Positions 7,595 through 15,995 are shown, numbered from the stretch's first letter. The stretch: DNA of 29,384 nucleotides from UBA2163 sp964575575 (GCA_964575575.1 CAZNQQ010000008.1:1-29384), one strand, 5' to 3'. Numbers and translations are program-made. The notes: a model not told the origin generated them from the sequence alone.

Positions 7595-7629
7595 AAACCA
7601 CTAAATTCTGTAGAACTTAGCGGTTTTTT
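7595..7629 (+). terminator. Hairpin plus T-tract between divergent promoters
   Basis: The two arms (7595-7609 and 7612-7626) can pair over 13 of 15 positions, with two mismatches, and a run of six T follows on the plus strand. It has the form of a rightward terminator, but no rightward gene precedes it. It sits between the -35 boxes of two divergent promoters, so it may block antisense transcription or act as a shared operator. Confidence 0.5.
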
Positions 7630-7638
7630 ATAAAACAC

Positions 7639-7667
7639 TTGACAAACATACTAAAATATGCTATTCT
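7639..7667 (+). promoter_or_regulatory. Promoter of the secreted orphan gene
   Basis: TTGACA (7639-7644), a 17-base spacer and TATTCT (7662-7667) precede a leader of about 55 bases with a good SD (AAAGGAG). Confidence 0.75.
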
Positions 7668-7725
7668 GTTATGGAAATATTAAAGATGTACTTTTAAAAC
7701 CTTTTTCTCTACGAAAGGAGAAAAA

Positions 7726-8160
7726 ATGAAAAACTTAATTGTCTTATCTATATTTTGTTGTATATTTTCTTTTGCTTGCATTAGTCCTGTATTAGGGGCC
7801 GAGAGTGATCTCGACAAACAGTCAACAGATCTTACCCAAAATTACGAAAAACTAATGACGACAACTGATAACATATTAAAAAAGATTTCATATTCATATG
7901 TATCAGAAAGAGATCTGAAGATTGTACAGAAAATTGTAGTGACAGTAGATAAGTTGCATCTAATGCTCGGTAAAAACGAGACCGCAGTAATAGAAAAACT
8001 TAAGGAGTTGAATAGTTTTTACAGTACACGCATCGAGTTAAAAAAAGTTTTGAATTTTTTTCAAGATTCCAATTATTTTATACAGGATGTATTCACGCAA
8101 GAAGGTTGGAATAGCGAGAAAGTAAAAAAGATTCTTAAAATTACCGAAAAGTACGTATAG
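7726..8160 (+). CDS. Secreted orphan protein, 144 aa
   Basis: The start is well supported by AAAGGAG (GGAG at 7717-7720) five bases before the ATG. The N-terminus is a classic signal peptide: MKNL, a hydrophobic core to about residue 22, then VLGAES where signal peptidase I would cut near residue 24 or 25. There is no convincing lipobox. The mature part of about 120 residues is helical and polar, with no cysteine pairs or recognisable catalytic motif. The gene has its own promoter and faces away from the ribosomal block, so it is a single-gene unit. I do not recognise the family. Confidence 0.8.
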   Translation: MKNLIVLSIFCCIFSFACISPVLGAESDLDKQSTDLTQNYEKLMTTTDNILKKISYSYVSERDLKIVQKIVVTVDKLHLMLGKNETAVIEKLKELNSFYSTRIELKKVLNFFQDSNYFIQDVFTQEGWNSEKVKKILKITEKYV

Positions 8161-8175
8161 TGATTTAAGTTTTCA

Positions 8176-8213
8176 GGGGGAGTTCTGTATGTAAACATAC
8201 AGAACTCCTCCCC
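8176..8213. terminator. Long hairpin between convergent genes
   Basis: GAGTTCTGTATGT (8180-8192) and its perfect complement (8195-8207) form a 13-bp arm, extended by GGGG/CCCC around a two-base bulge. It lies between convergent stop codons and probably terminates both transcripts, although neither side has a clear U-tract. Confidence 0.5.
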
Positions 8214-8258
8214 ACAGCGCCAATCTATTTTAGATTCGGTGTTTTTTTGTTTTAAAAT

Positions 8259-8510
8259 TTACACAACACTCGCTTCTTCTAATTTTTCAATACGTGTTGT
8301 ATTTCTACGAACGTTTTCATCCCTATCGTGAAGCTTCATATTTATTTCTTTAAAATTTTCGTCAACTTCTTGAAATTTTTGATTTACCTCATCTCTAAAA
8401 GACTTGACATCACCTTTTACTTCACTTACTTCAACTTTTACTTCACTAAAACCCTTAGCTACTAATCGAGCCAGATCATCAATTTTTTCATCTGTAGTTT
8501 TATTAGTCAT
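8259..8510 (-). CDS. Small coiled-coil protein, 83 aa
   Basis: The product starts MTNKTTDEKIDDLARLVAKGF and continues as a heptad-rich helix with repeated EVK/EVSEVKG elements (residues about 22-40), ending TRIEKLEEASVV. The style resembles small coiled-coil proteins that are frequent in Parcubacteria genomes; that is recollection, not a search. There is no signal peptide. The ATG lies seven bases after a TACAAT box and has no SD, so a leaderless transcript is likely. It is the last gene before a convergent hairpin. Function unknown. Confidence 0.75.
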   Translation of the reverse strand: MTNKTTDEKIDDLARLVAKGFSEVKVEVSEVKGDVKSFRDEVNQKFQEVDENFKEINMKLHDRDENVRRNTTRIEKLEEASVV

Positions 8511-8517
8511 TGGTTAT

Positions 8518-8545
8518 ATTGTATCAAAGTAAATATACTTGTCTA
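8518..8545 (-). promoter_or_regulatory. Promoter of the 83-aa gene, likely leaderless
   Basis: Leftward, TAGACA (8545-8540), a 16-base spacer and TACAAT (8523-8518) end seven bases before the ATG at 8510. The -35 box overlaps the stop codon of the preceding gene. Confidence 0.6.
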
Positions 8546-9904
8546 TTCAACTATCTCTATATCGTCACCTAACTCCTTCTTTTGGGATGCATATACTATT
8601 ATCCCACCTGACACTACTACGACACTAAAGATTGCGAGTAGCCATTTATATATACTGCTTTTGTTTTCTTCTGAGACAATATTTGAGACGACTGCAGCTT
8701 GAGCTACGTTTGCTGAAATACTCTCTTCTACAATCGGTTCTTCTTTCGCTACAATAACCGGCTTTGGCTTTGATACAATCTTTTTTGTAACCACTGTCTT
8801 TTGTGGAATCTTCATTTCAAAAAACGAAACTACTTCCACTCCGTTTGGATAAAGCAGTGACACGCTTTCTTTTACAGATGTATCTAAGCCTGTAATATTT
8901 TTAGCAAAAATTAATTTTTTATTCGCTAGGATTATAGTATCTTTCGGTATCATAAATCTCTCCCCTGCCGAATCTAATTGCCACCACGAAAGATTGAGTT
9001 CTTTGTTTGACTCATTGTGAATCTCTACAAAATCACTCTCTACTTTTGAAAGTATTAGCTCTGAAGAATATGCATTTACTACTATTCTGTCTGTCGCAGA
9101 ATACTGCCCAGAGGAGACATTTAACATTACTACATATTCCCCAGGGTACTGATAATAATGCAGTACATTCTGACCTTCTTTAGTTTCACCATTACCAAAA
9201 TTCCACATGTATCTAGCGCCTTCCAGTGGTTTCTTTTGTAAACCCAAAGCTTCCCCTTCAAACATACTGTCTGCTCCGACTATTACATTTCTGTCTCCAC
9301 CTGCACTTGCAAAGATCTGTTGTTCTGTCGGGAAGTTGCTTGCCAGTGATGAGCTTGAACTACCTGACTGTGCCTGCGAACCTTCTTCTTGTTCTTCCTC
9401 TACGATTTCTACAGTAACTGACGCAAGACCAGGAGTTGGAACCAAAGCACTCCATGTCCCTGAGACAAGCTGGAGTGAGTTGCCGTCTCCACCGGCACCG
9501 AGCTCTGTGTCATAAGTCAGTGAATCAACGTCATTCAAATCTGAATCTCTAATAGTTAAAAGCTCACCTGTATTTTTCAAAGAAAAAGAACTGTCAAAAA
9601 CAGTTCCAGAAAATGAAGGGTTGTCTATTGCAAATTTATCAGGATTATCTGCAATAATCGCTGAACCGCCACTTCCTATATTTGCATCACCTGTAAATAA
9701 AGTAAGTCCATGGTTGCTACCGTTCTCAAAAAACTTCCACCCTGATATATCAATACTGCTAGCACTAGTGTTTGTAACTTCTATCCACTCTCGACCAGAA
9801 TCACTTCCTTCTATGTCATACATCACCTCACTTATAACAACCTGAGCATTTAGAATACTGAAAGAAATCAGAAATATAAATGTTGCAGTCAAAATATAAT
9901 TCAT
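8543..9904 (-). CDS. Surface protein with lamin-tail (LTD) and PKD domains
   Basis: The 453-residue product has a signal peptide (MNYILTATFIFLISFSILNA), then an LTD-type domain (about 21-150; VVISEVMYD, REWIEVTNTS, ISGWKFF). A Ser-rich linker (about 170-190) leads to a PKD-like domain (about 200-285; MWNFGNGET, YPGEYVVML), and then a shorter second LTD-like segment (ILSKVESDFVEIHNES, WWQLDSAGE). A Lys/Val/Pro-rich stretch precedes one C-terminal membrane helix (WLLAIFSVVVVSGGIIVYA) and a short acidic tail. It is therefore an anchored extracellular protein. LTD and PKD folds are binding or structural modules; no catalytic site is visible. It starts two bases after the ATPase gene, so the two are co-expressed. 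Confidence 0.9.
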   Translation of the reverse strand: MNYILTATFIFLISFSILNAQVVISEVMYDIEGSDSGREWIEVTNTSASSIDISGWKFFENGSNHGLTLFTGDANIGSGGSAIIADNPDKFAIDNPSFSGTVFDSSFSLKNTGELLTIRDSDLNDVDSLTYDTELGAGGDGNSLQLVSGTWSALVPTPGLASVTVEIVEEEQEEGSQAQSGSSSSSLASNFPTEQQIFASAGGDRNVIVGADSMFEGEALGLQKKPLEGARYMWNFGNGETKEGQNVLHYYQYPGEYVVMLNVSSGQYSATDRIVVNAYSSELILSKVESDFVEIHNESNKELNLSWWQLDSAGERFMIPKDTIILANKKLIFAKNITGLDTSVKESVSLLYPNGVEVVSFFEMKIPQKTVVTKKIVSKPKPVIVAKEEPIVEESISANVAQAAVVSNIVSEENKSSIYKWLLAIFSVVVVSGGIIVYASQKKELGDDIEIVE

Positions 9905-9906
9905 AA

Positions 9907-11724
9907 TTATTTTGGCTCTTCGTCTGTATCTAGGATTTTACGCAAAGTTGCTTCTGGAACTTCTTTTGGATTTTGTGGGGAGATATCTTCCATTCCATCT
10001 GATGGTCTTGTCTTTTTATGGGTAGGGGCTTTCTCTGGGGCTACTTGTTGAGGTGGCTTAATACTTTCTACAGGTTTGTTTTGTACTGTAGATGTAGATA
10101 CTTGCTTGGGCTTATCTTTCATCACAGAGGCAAGTGCGTTTCTTAAATCAAGCTTGTTTTCTTTACTCGGCTCTTTCTTTTGTTTTGGTATTGGATTCGT
10201 TTTGGTTTTAAGATCATTTAAAGATACTGTATCTTGTGGAATTGACGGCTTAATCTGCACCTTGGGTTTAGCTTGTGGCTGTGGTTGTGGCTTTACAGCA
10301 TCTTTTTTCTTAAGTAATTGTGTTTGTTTAACCTGCTCTTCTGTTAGGGGTGGGAGTTCTGTTTTGTTTGGCTTCGGTTTTTTAGGATCATCCCCACTTT
10401 TTGATTTAGAACCTTGCGCTGATGGTGGATTGATTGGCTCATGCCATTGTTTTATCTTCTCTTCCACAAGGGTGCGTGGACTACCATAGTGTTCACGGGA
10501 AAAAGTAATTACATTTTCTTTTGTATCTATATGTTTTGGTTCAATTCTTGCAAGTGATGTGGCAGAAAACGGATGCGACGACACACCATCTATCATAAGC
10601 TTTAAATATATCTGTCTAAAACCAAGACTTACAAGATCTTCTGCTGTAAAAGTCGGGGAATATTCTTTTTCAAATATTTCTGCATCAACAGCACCAACCC
10701 TGAAAGTAATCATAGTACCTACGTTACCAAATACTGCGGCGCGCACATCCTCTGACATCTGTTCTACATACTGATGAGCTATAGTAAGGTTAAGCTTATA
10801 TTTTCTTGCTTCTGATAAAATATTTGCGAAAGATTTATTTGCGAAAGATTGAAATTCATCAACATACAAATAAAATTGTGGAAGACTTTCTCGTGCTTTA
10901 TCTGATACATCAGCTCGACTCATTGCCGCAAGATAAATCTTAGTAATAAGCATACTTCCAAGTAAGTTTGCATTACCTTCTCCCACCTGTCCTTTTGACA
11001 TATTTATAATAAAGATTTTTCTAGTGTCCATCAGCTCTCTAATATCAAAAGACGACTTTGGTTGACCGACGATATTTCTCATAAGTGCATTGGAGCTAAA
11101 CTGCCCAACTTTGTTCTGAATCGCTGGTGTTGCATCTGCTGCATACCTATCTGAGTATCCAGCAAATTCATCAACCCAGAATGATTTTACTACTGGATCT
11201 TGGACATTCTCAACAACCTTTTTTCTATAAGCCTTATCAACAAGCATTCTGTTAATACCAAGAAGTGTGGCGTCTGGATACTCAAGAAGAGCTAAAATAG
11301 TATTGTTCAAAATATATGCCATTCTTGCAGACCACTGATCCTCCCAAATCTTCTCAAAAACACTCATGAGACCGTTTGCAACCAAGTGTCGTTTATCAGG
11401 ATCTACATTTTCCAACACATTAAAAGAGATCGGGTGTTCAAGATCAAAAGGTGCAAAATATAATACATCCTGAATACGCTCTTCTGGAATATGTTCAAGT
11501 AATGTCTCAGCAGACGAGCCGTGTGGATCAAGAAAAGCAAGACCCTCACCATTTTGGATATCTTGAATCGCCATACTTTCCAAAAGGACAGATTTACCCA
11601 TTCCAGTCTTACCAATAACATATGTATGTCTTGCTCTGTCTTTTGCTTTTATACCAAACTTTACTTTCTTTCCGCGAGAATCTGTCTCGCCAAAATATGT
11701 AATTCTCTCTTCATGATTTGCCAT
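9907..11724 (-). CDS. VirD4/TraG-like cytosolic ATPase
   Basis: The 605-residue product has an RecA-like AAA+ ATPase core. Walker A is GKTGMGKS (38-45), DPHG is at 66-69, and Walker B is FYLYVDEF (D289-E290). The pattern matches type IV secretion coupling or conjugation ATPases (TraG/VirD4, DUF87-like). No N-terminal membrane helices are present, so it is soluble or recruited by partners. From about residue 430 the chain becomes Lys/Pro/Gln-rich and probably disordered. It is directly upstream of the LTD/PKD surface protein. In CPR, such ATPases are usually linked to DNA uptake, conjugation-like machinery or pili; which applies here cannot be decided. The ATG lies six bases after TATACT and has no SD. 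Confidence 0.88.
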   Translation of the reverse strand: MANHEERITYFGETDSRGKKVKFGIKAKDRARHTYVIGKTGMGKSVLLESMAIQDIQNGEGLAFLDPHGSSAETLLEHIPEERIQDVLYFAPFDLEHPISFNVLENVDPDKRHLVANGLMSVFEKIWEDQWSARMAYILNNTILALLEYPDATLLGINRMLVDKAYRKKVVENVQDPVVKSFWVDEFAGYSDRYAADATPAIQNKVGQFSSNALMRNIVGQPKSSFDIRELMDTRKIFIINMSKGQVGEGNANLLGSMLITKIYLAAMSRADVSDKARESLPQFYLYVDEFQSFANKSFANILSEARKYKLNLTIAHQYVEQMSEDVRAAVFGNVGTMITFRVGAVDAEIFEKEYSPTFTAEDLVSLGFRQIYLKLMIDGVSSHPFSATSLARIEPKHIDTKENVITFSREHYGSPRTLVEEKIKQWHEPINPPSAQGSKSKSGDDPKKPKPNKTELPPLTEEQVKQTQLLKKKDAVKPQPQPQAKPKVQIKPSIPQDTVSLNDLKTKTNPIPKQKKEPSKENKLDLRNALASVMKDKPKQVSTSTVQNKPVESIKPPQQVAPEKAPTHKKTRPSDGMEDISPQNPKEVPEATLRKILDTDEEPK

Positions 11725-11730
11725 ATTAAA

Positions 11731-11736
11731 AGTATA
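11731..11736 (-). promoter_or_regulatory. -10 box for the ATPase gene
   Basis: TATACT, read leftward, ends six bases before the ATG at 11724. The candidate -35 region is poor (TTCTTT at 17 bases), so this would be a -10-dominated, leaderless promoter. Confidence 0.4.
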
Positions 11737-11772
11737 ATATATATGTGTATTTAAAAGAAGAGCATTTGTGCT

Positions 11773-12999
11773 TTATTCTTTCAGTAACGCATCTACAGTG
11801 TATCTATTTGAAGGGTCCCAGAGCATCCACGACGTGAGGCCGGAGTCGTAGACCGCTTGGATCTGCGCGCGGACTTCGGCGATGTCGTAGTTGCCACCGT
11901 AGTCAAAATCTTGCAACCACGGACGGATTTTATTTGGTGTTGTACTTGCTTCGTTCATTCGCCTAACAGCTTCATCCATTGAATATTTTATAACACCATA
12001 TACTTCTTTGTTTGGATTTGGATAACCATTAAACCCTGGCGGATAATGCGACGGATACGTCATCGGTGCTATGTAGTCAAAGTATGGCTCTGCATACTCA
12101 AGCACTTGGCCAATGTTAAGATCGTCTGGGTTTGTAGTTACCATACCAAACAAATCAGCAGAAAGCGTTGCGTCTATGTCCGAAAGTTCTTCATTTAAAT
12201 ACTTAAAGAAACTTCTCACAACTTCAGCTTTACCAAAATCAGGATCAGCTAACACCTTCTCCTCACTAAATGGATATTTAATATCATTCATGTCGCCATC
12301 TGATGGAAACCGTATGTAGTCAAAGTTTAGTTCATCAAAACCAACATTGTATGATTCTTTTGCTATCGCTACTGTATAATCCCAGACTTCTTTAGCTCCA
12401 GCATCAAGCCAAGAAATACCTTTGTAGTCTTCCCATATTCCGCCATCGCTTTCTCGCTTTACAGCAAACTCTGGGAACTTCGATACATAATACGGATCCT
12501 GAAATACAGATATTCGCCCCATTACGTAAATGCCTTTGCTATGCAGTCGCTCTATAAATTCTTTAATATCTGGAATACGATTTTCTACCGCACCAACTTC
12601 TTGCAAACTTTCATCGTCTACTTCAAATGAAATCCTGCCTGTGTAGTCTTTAATATCTATAATGATAGAGTTGATCTCTGTCTCGTCTGCAATCTTTACA
12701 AGCTTTTCTCTAAAGCTCGGCGTACCAGCTACCCAGCTTGTCATGTAGATTGCTTTCACAGCTTCTGGAGTTTTGACATGCGTTGCGACAAATTTTTCCT
12801 CTACAGATTTTTTGATTACATTTTGAGATGTTGTTGCTTGATTATCAAAATCAGAAACTAATCCTAATGCATTGTATGTAGTTGGAACAATGTTCGGGAT
12901 ACCAAAATACATAACAGAAAAAAATCCGGCTACAAGGACACCAGTTATTATTAATTTGGGTTTACTTATCTTATTTTTTCTTTTGAATTTTCTTTTCAT
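11773..12999 (-). CDS. Membrane-anchored putative glycoside hydrolase (DUF4015-like)
   Basis: The N-terminus is very basic (MKRKFKRKNKISKPK), followed by one membrane segment (about 16-35). The rest is an external TIM-barrel-like domain of the putative glycosyl hydrolase family DUF4015/COG1306. Typical strands are KAIYMTSWVAG, INSIIIDIKDYTG, GIYVMGRISVFQD, ELNFDYIRFPSDGD, SADLFGMVTT, DYIAPMTYPSHY and the C-terminal SWMLWDPSNRY. The 408 residues are a full-length form. Acidic residues in these strands are candidate catalytic residues, but the substrate is unknown. The start overlaps the upstream small gene by 29 bases. Position after murC suggests a cell-wall or surface-glycan role. Confidence 0.85.
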   Translation of the reverse strand: MKRKFKRKNKISKPKLIITGVLVAGFFSVMYFGIPNIVPTTYNALGLVSDFDNQATTSQNVIKKSVEEKFVATHVKTPEAVKAIYMTSWVAGTPSFREKLVKIADETEINSIIIDIKDYTGRISFEVDDESLQEVGAVENRIPDIKEFIERLHSKGIYVMGRISVFQDPYYVSKFPEFAVKRESDGGIWEDYKGISWLDAGAKEVWDYTVAIAKESYNVGFDELNFDYIRFPSDGDMNDIKYPFSEEKVLADPDFGKAEVVRSFFKYLNEELSDIDATLSADLFGMVTTNPDDLNIGQVLEYAEPYFDYIAPMTYPSHYPPGFNGYPNPNKEVYGVIKYSMDEAVRRMNEASTTPNKIRPWLQDFDYGGNYDIAEVRAQIQAVYDSGLTSWMLWDPSNRYTVDALLKE

Positions 13000-13216
13000 T
13001 GTTATGATCTACTCCGTTTTCTACATATGCATCATTGTCTTTACCAAAACTCCACGACGAACCATTTTGATATTCAGTTTTTAATAAGAAAGTATAGAAA
13101 ATAATTCCTAAACCAGACAACACTAGAAATAGAGTTCTCCAAAAACTAGGGAAACCTAAGTACGGAAGTATTATTACCACAACTGCTAATGTTATTATTA
13201 TGCTATATTTACTCAT
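12971..13216 (-). CDS. Small membrane protein, 81 aa
   Basis: There are two hydrophobic segments (about residues 4-22 and 26-46), followed by a polar tail with SSWSFGKDNDAYVENG and a Lys-rich end. The ATG lies one base after the murC stop, and the last 29 bases overlap the start of the glycoside hydrolase gene in another frame. Its position makes co-translation with murC likely. I do not recognise the family; the close spacing argues that it is a real gene. Confidence 0.7.
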   Translation of the reverse strand: MSKYSIIITLAVVVIILPYLGFPSFWRTLFLVLSGLGIIFYTFLLKTEYQNGSSWSFGKDNDAYVENGVDHNNEKKIQKKK

Positions 13217-13217
13217 T

Positions 13218-14507
13218 TTATTTACTAATTAAACTTTCTCCTATTTTAAACACATCTCCTGCGCCTATTGTTAATATAATATCATCTTTTTGAGTATTTG
13301 CTCTCAAATATTGCTTTATCTCATCAAAATCCTTAAAATCTTGAGCATTTGAGGTGTTTTTATTAATCTCATCCGCCAATATTTTATTATTTATACTTGG
13401 ATCATTTTCTTCACGTGCAGCGTATATAGGAGTTACAAGCACCTTATCTGCATTAGCAAAGCTTGTTGCCATTGTTTCTAAGAGCAATTTGGTGCGGCTA
13501 TAAAGATGAGGCTGAAATACTACAATTATTTTTTGATCTGGGAATTTCTCTCGTGTAGCTTTAAGAACAGCTTGGATCTCTGTAGGGTGATGTGCATAGT
13601 CGTCGTACACCTCTGCTCCACTTTCTGTCTTACCTTTATATTCAAATCTTCTCCATACACCTTTAAATCCCTGTAATGCTTCTGTGGCTTTTACCTTTTC
13701 TACTTTTAAAATCTCGGCTACCGCAAATGCAGCTTTTGCATTTTGCTGATTGTACTCTCCCGCAACTTTCAACTTAGGAACCTTGCCACTAAGTGAATAG
13801 TCTATTACTTTGCATTTTGCATTTTTCAAAACAGGTGCAACTTTTGGATCAGTAGGATTGCACACCACAAAATCAGCGTCACCCAATTTGTCTACAAGTT
13901 CTTTAAATGCACTCTGTATATCAGCAAGGTCTTTATAATAATCCAAATGATCTTCTTCTATGTTTGTAATAACTAGTATGTTTGGTTTTAAATCCAAGAA
14001 CGAGCGTTTGTATTCACATGCCTCTACTATAAATAAATCGCTCTTCCCTATAACTAAATTACTTCCGGAATCTTTAAGCAGACTTCCAACTATCACTGTC
14101 GGGTCAAGCCCGCCATCCACAGCGACTTTTGCAAGCATTGCTGTCGTTGTAGTCTTTCCGTGCGTTCCTGATACTGCGACTGTGTAATACCCTTCGGAGA
14201 TAATCCCAAGCATTTGCGAATATGTTTTAGACTCAATCCCCAGATCTTTTGCTTTTGTAAATTCTGGATTATCTTGATCAATCGCAATAGTATAGACAAC
14301 CAAGTCAGCATCGTCTGCTAGGTTTTCTGCTTTATGCCCATAAGAAACCTTAACTCCCATATCTGCAAGCTCTTTTGTTATAGCAGACTCTTCTGTGTCA
14401 GAACCACTCACTTCCACACCCCTACCCAAAAACATCCGCGCGACGGCAGACACACCAATACCCCCAATACCGATAAAGTGAATTTTTTTAATTTTACCTA
14501 TATCCAT
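13218..14507 (-). CDS. murC: UDP-N-acetylmuramate--L-alanine ligase
   Basis: The enzyme adds L-Ala to UDP-MurNAc, the first amino-acid step of peptidoglycan precursor synthesis in the cytosol. The N-terminal Rossmann domain has FIGIGGIGVS (residues 11-20), the ATP site is GTHGKT (114-119), and the central and C-terminal landmarks EACEYKRSFL, TNIEEDHLDYY and YDDYAHHPTEI are all present. At 429 residues it is full length. It starts three bases after murD in the same orientation, with no SD. Confidence 0.97.
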   Translation of the reverse strand: MDIGKIKKIHFIGIGGIGVSAVARMFLGRGVEVSGSDTEESAITKELADMGVKVSYGHKAENLADDADLVVYTIAIDQDNPEFTKAKDLGIESKTYSQMLGIISEGYYTVAVSGTHGKTTTTAMLAKVAVDGGLDPTVIVGSLLKDSGSNLVIGKSDLFIVEACEYKRSFLDLKPNILVITNIEEDHLDYYKDLADIQSAFKELVDKLGDADFVVCNPTDPKVAPVLKNAKCKVIDYSLSGKVPKLKVAGEYNQQNAKAAFAVAEILKVEKVKATEALQGFKGVWRRFEYKGKTESGAEVYDDYAHHPTEIQAVLKATREKFPDQKIIVVFQPHLYSRTKLLLETMATSFANADKVLVTPIYAAREENDPSINNKILADEINKNTSNAQDFKDFDEIKQYLRANTQKDDIILTIGAGDVFKIGESLISK

Positions 14508-14509
14508 AA

Positions 14510-15802
14510 TTACTTTAACTTCTTTATTATATCCATAAACTGATCATTTCTATCATACTCATTTTTAAACATACCAAACGAAGCAAATGCAGGGCTAAAT
14601 AGTACCGTATCACCTCGTTTTGCTTCTCGCATAGCTATCTTCACTGCATTTTTCAAGCTATCACTTCGGCTATGCGAAAGCCGAAGTTGGCCTAATTTTT
14701 CTGTGCCAGTTCCTTTGAGCAATACTAAAGACTTACAGTGTTTTTCTATTTCTTTCATAAGTGCTTTCATATCAAGACCTTTATCTGCTCCGCCCATTAT
14801 CAAAACTATGTTTTTCTTCTCACTACTCAGTGCTTTGAGTGCCATTATAGTAGCATCTGGTGTTGTAGCGTTGTTGTCGTTATAGATTTTTACACCTCCC
14901 ACTGTCTTCATATATTCAAGCCTGCCTTCTACACTCTTGAAATTCTCAAGAGTTTTTTTGATTATCTTTTCTGACACACCAGCTACTTTTGCAGCCTCTT
15001 TTGCAAGCGATACATTTTCTCTGTTGTGCTCACCTACTATTTTTAGCTTCCAGCTTTTAGATAAAAGTTTTGGAACTATTTTTTTATTTTTTATCTTTTT
15101 TGCTATTTGTTTACCAGCTACCAAATAATCTCCCTTTTTCTGATATTTATAAATATTAGCTTTATCATTAAAATATTTACTCATACTATTCTTATAGTAG
15201 TTCATATGGTCATGCATGAGGTTTGTAAACACTGCAATATTTGGGCTGATTTTACTCTCCCCAAATCCTTGCAACTGCCACGAGTCTAGTTCCATTACTA
15301 TAAAGTCGCCCTTCTTTGCCTTCTTAAGAAGGGGTAGTGTGGCAAGACCTCTGACATTACCACCAAGAAAAACTCTTTTTTTAGAAGCTTTTAATATTTC
15401 GTAAATCATCTGCGTTACAGTAGACTTACCTCTTGTACCTGTAATGCCAATAATTTTTGCGGGGGATAATTTGGCAACGAGTGCTGCGCTCATCTCTACT
15501 GGAATATTGTTTTTCTTTGCTTCTTTTATATAAACAGAATCAAGTGGCACACCGGCTGATTTTAAAATCATATCCCTGTTCTTAAAATCTTCTAGTCTAT
15601 GCTTGCCTAACACATATTTAATATTTTTAAATCTTTTTAGTTTATCTAGAGATACTTTAAGCTCATTCTTGCTTTTCAAATCAGTCACTATAAGTTCCGC
15701 GCCATTTTGCTCTAAAAACTTCACATCACCAACACCACGCCCTAGGATTCCAAGCCCCATGACGGTTATCTTTTTATCTTTAAAATAGTCTTTTGTTTTC
15801 AT
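14510..15802 (-). CDS. murD: UDP-N-acetylmuramoylalanine--D-glutamate ligase
   Basis: The enzyme adds D-Glu to UDP-MurNAc-L-Ala. The N-terminal GLGILGRG (16-23), the ATP site GTRGKST (122-128), MELDSWQLQGFG, FTNLMHDHMNYY and the YNDNNATTPDAT motif identify the family. The length of 430 residues is normal. The ATG lies only six bases from the 3' end of tRNA-Ile, with no SD. The transcript therefore most likely starts at the tRNA promoter, and tRNA processing would leave murD with a leader of about six bases. Confidence 0.96.
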   Translation of the reverse strand: MKTKDYFKDKKITVMGLGILGRGVGDVKFLEQNGAELIVTDLKSKNELKVSLDKLKRFKNIKYVLGKHRLEDFKNRDMILKSAGVPLDSVYIKEAKKNNIPVEMSAALVAKLSPAKIIGITGTRGKSTVTQMIYEILKASKKRVFLGGNVRGLATLPLLKKAKKGDFIVMELDSWQLQGFGESKISPNIAVFTNLMHDHMNYYKNSMSKYFNDKANIYKYQKKGDYLVAGKQIAKKIKNKKIVPKLLSKSWKLKIVGEHNRENVSLAKEAAKVAGVSEKIIKKTLENFKSVEGRLEYMKTVGGVKIYNDNNATTPDATIMALKALSSEKKNIVLIMGGADKGLDMKALMKEIEKHCKSLVLLKGTGTEKLGQLRLSHSRSDSLKNAVKIAMREAKRGDTVLFSPAFASFGMFKNEYDRNDQFMDIIKKLK

Positions 15803-15808
15803 TATTTG

Positions 15809-15881
15809 TGCGAGCGCAAGGATTTGAACCTTGGACCTTTCCGGTATCAGCGGAATGCTCTACCAACTGAGCTACACTCGC
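15809..15881 (-). tRNA. tRNA-Ile (GAU)
   Basis: A full cloverleaf can be drawn. The acceptor is GCGAGTG/CGCTCGC with one G-U pair, the D arm is GCTC-AGTTGGTA-GAGC, the anticodon arm is TTCCG-CTGATAC-CGGAA with anticodon GAT, and the T arm is CAAGG-TTCAAAT-CCTTG. The discriminator is A. The bases after it are CAA, so the CCA end is not encoded. It lies 3' of the 16S gene, as in classical rRNA operons, but after a strong terminator and with its own promoter. Confidence 0.97.
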
Positions 15882-15890
15882 AATAGGAAA

Positions 15891-15919
15891 ATATTACCAG
15901 AAATATAGGGTTTAGGCAA
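15891..15919 (-). promoter_or_regulatory. Promoter for tRNA-Ile and the mur genes
   Basis: Leftward, TTGCCT (15919-15914), a 17-base spacer and TAATAT (15896-15891) lie directly after the 16S terminator. The predicted start is about three bases before the tRNA 5' end. Confidence 0.7.
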
Positions 15920-15920
15920 C

Positions 15921-15952
15921 AAAACACGCGCGCCGTGAGGCGCGCGTGTTTT
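15921..15952 (-). terminator. Strong terminator of the 16S rRNA transcript
   Basis: A perfect 14-bp GC-rich stem (15921-15934 with 15939-15952) closes a four-base loop. Flanking A and T runs make it functional in either direction. It separates the 16S trailer from the tRNA-Ile promoter. Confidence 0.85.
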
Positions 15953-15969
15953 TGGTAAGTATTAAAATA

Positions 15970-15994
15970 CATATTCTTTCTTTTGTTCCGTTCA
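15970..15994 (-). other. 3' arm of the 16S rRNA processing stem
   Basis: In the rRNA strand this 25-base segment is fully complementary to 17657-17681 upstream of 16S, with two G-U pairs. Together they form the long-range stem that RNase III normally cuts to release pre-16S rRNA. Confidence 0.8.
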
Positions 15995-15995
15995 T

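Noticed and set aside
10076..10489. Rightward open frame of 137 codons
   Set aside because: It is antisense to the Lys/Pro-rich tail of the ATPase, with Cys/Gly-rich shadow composition.
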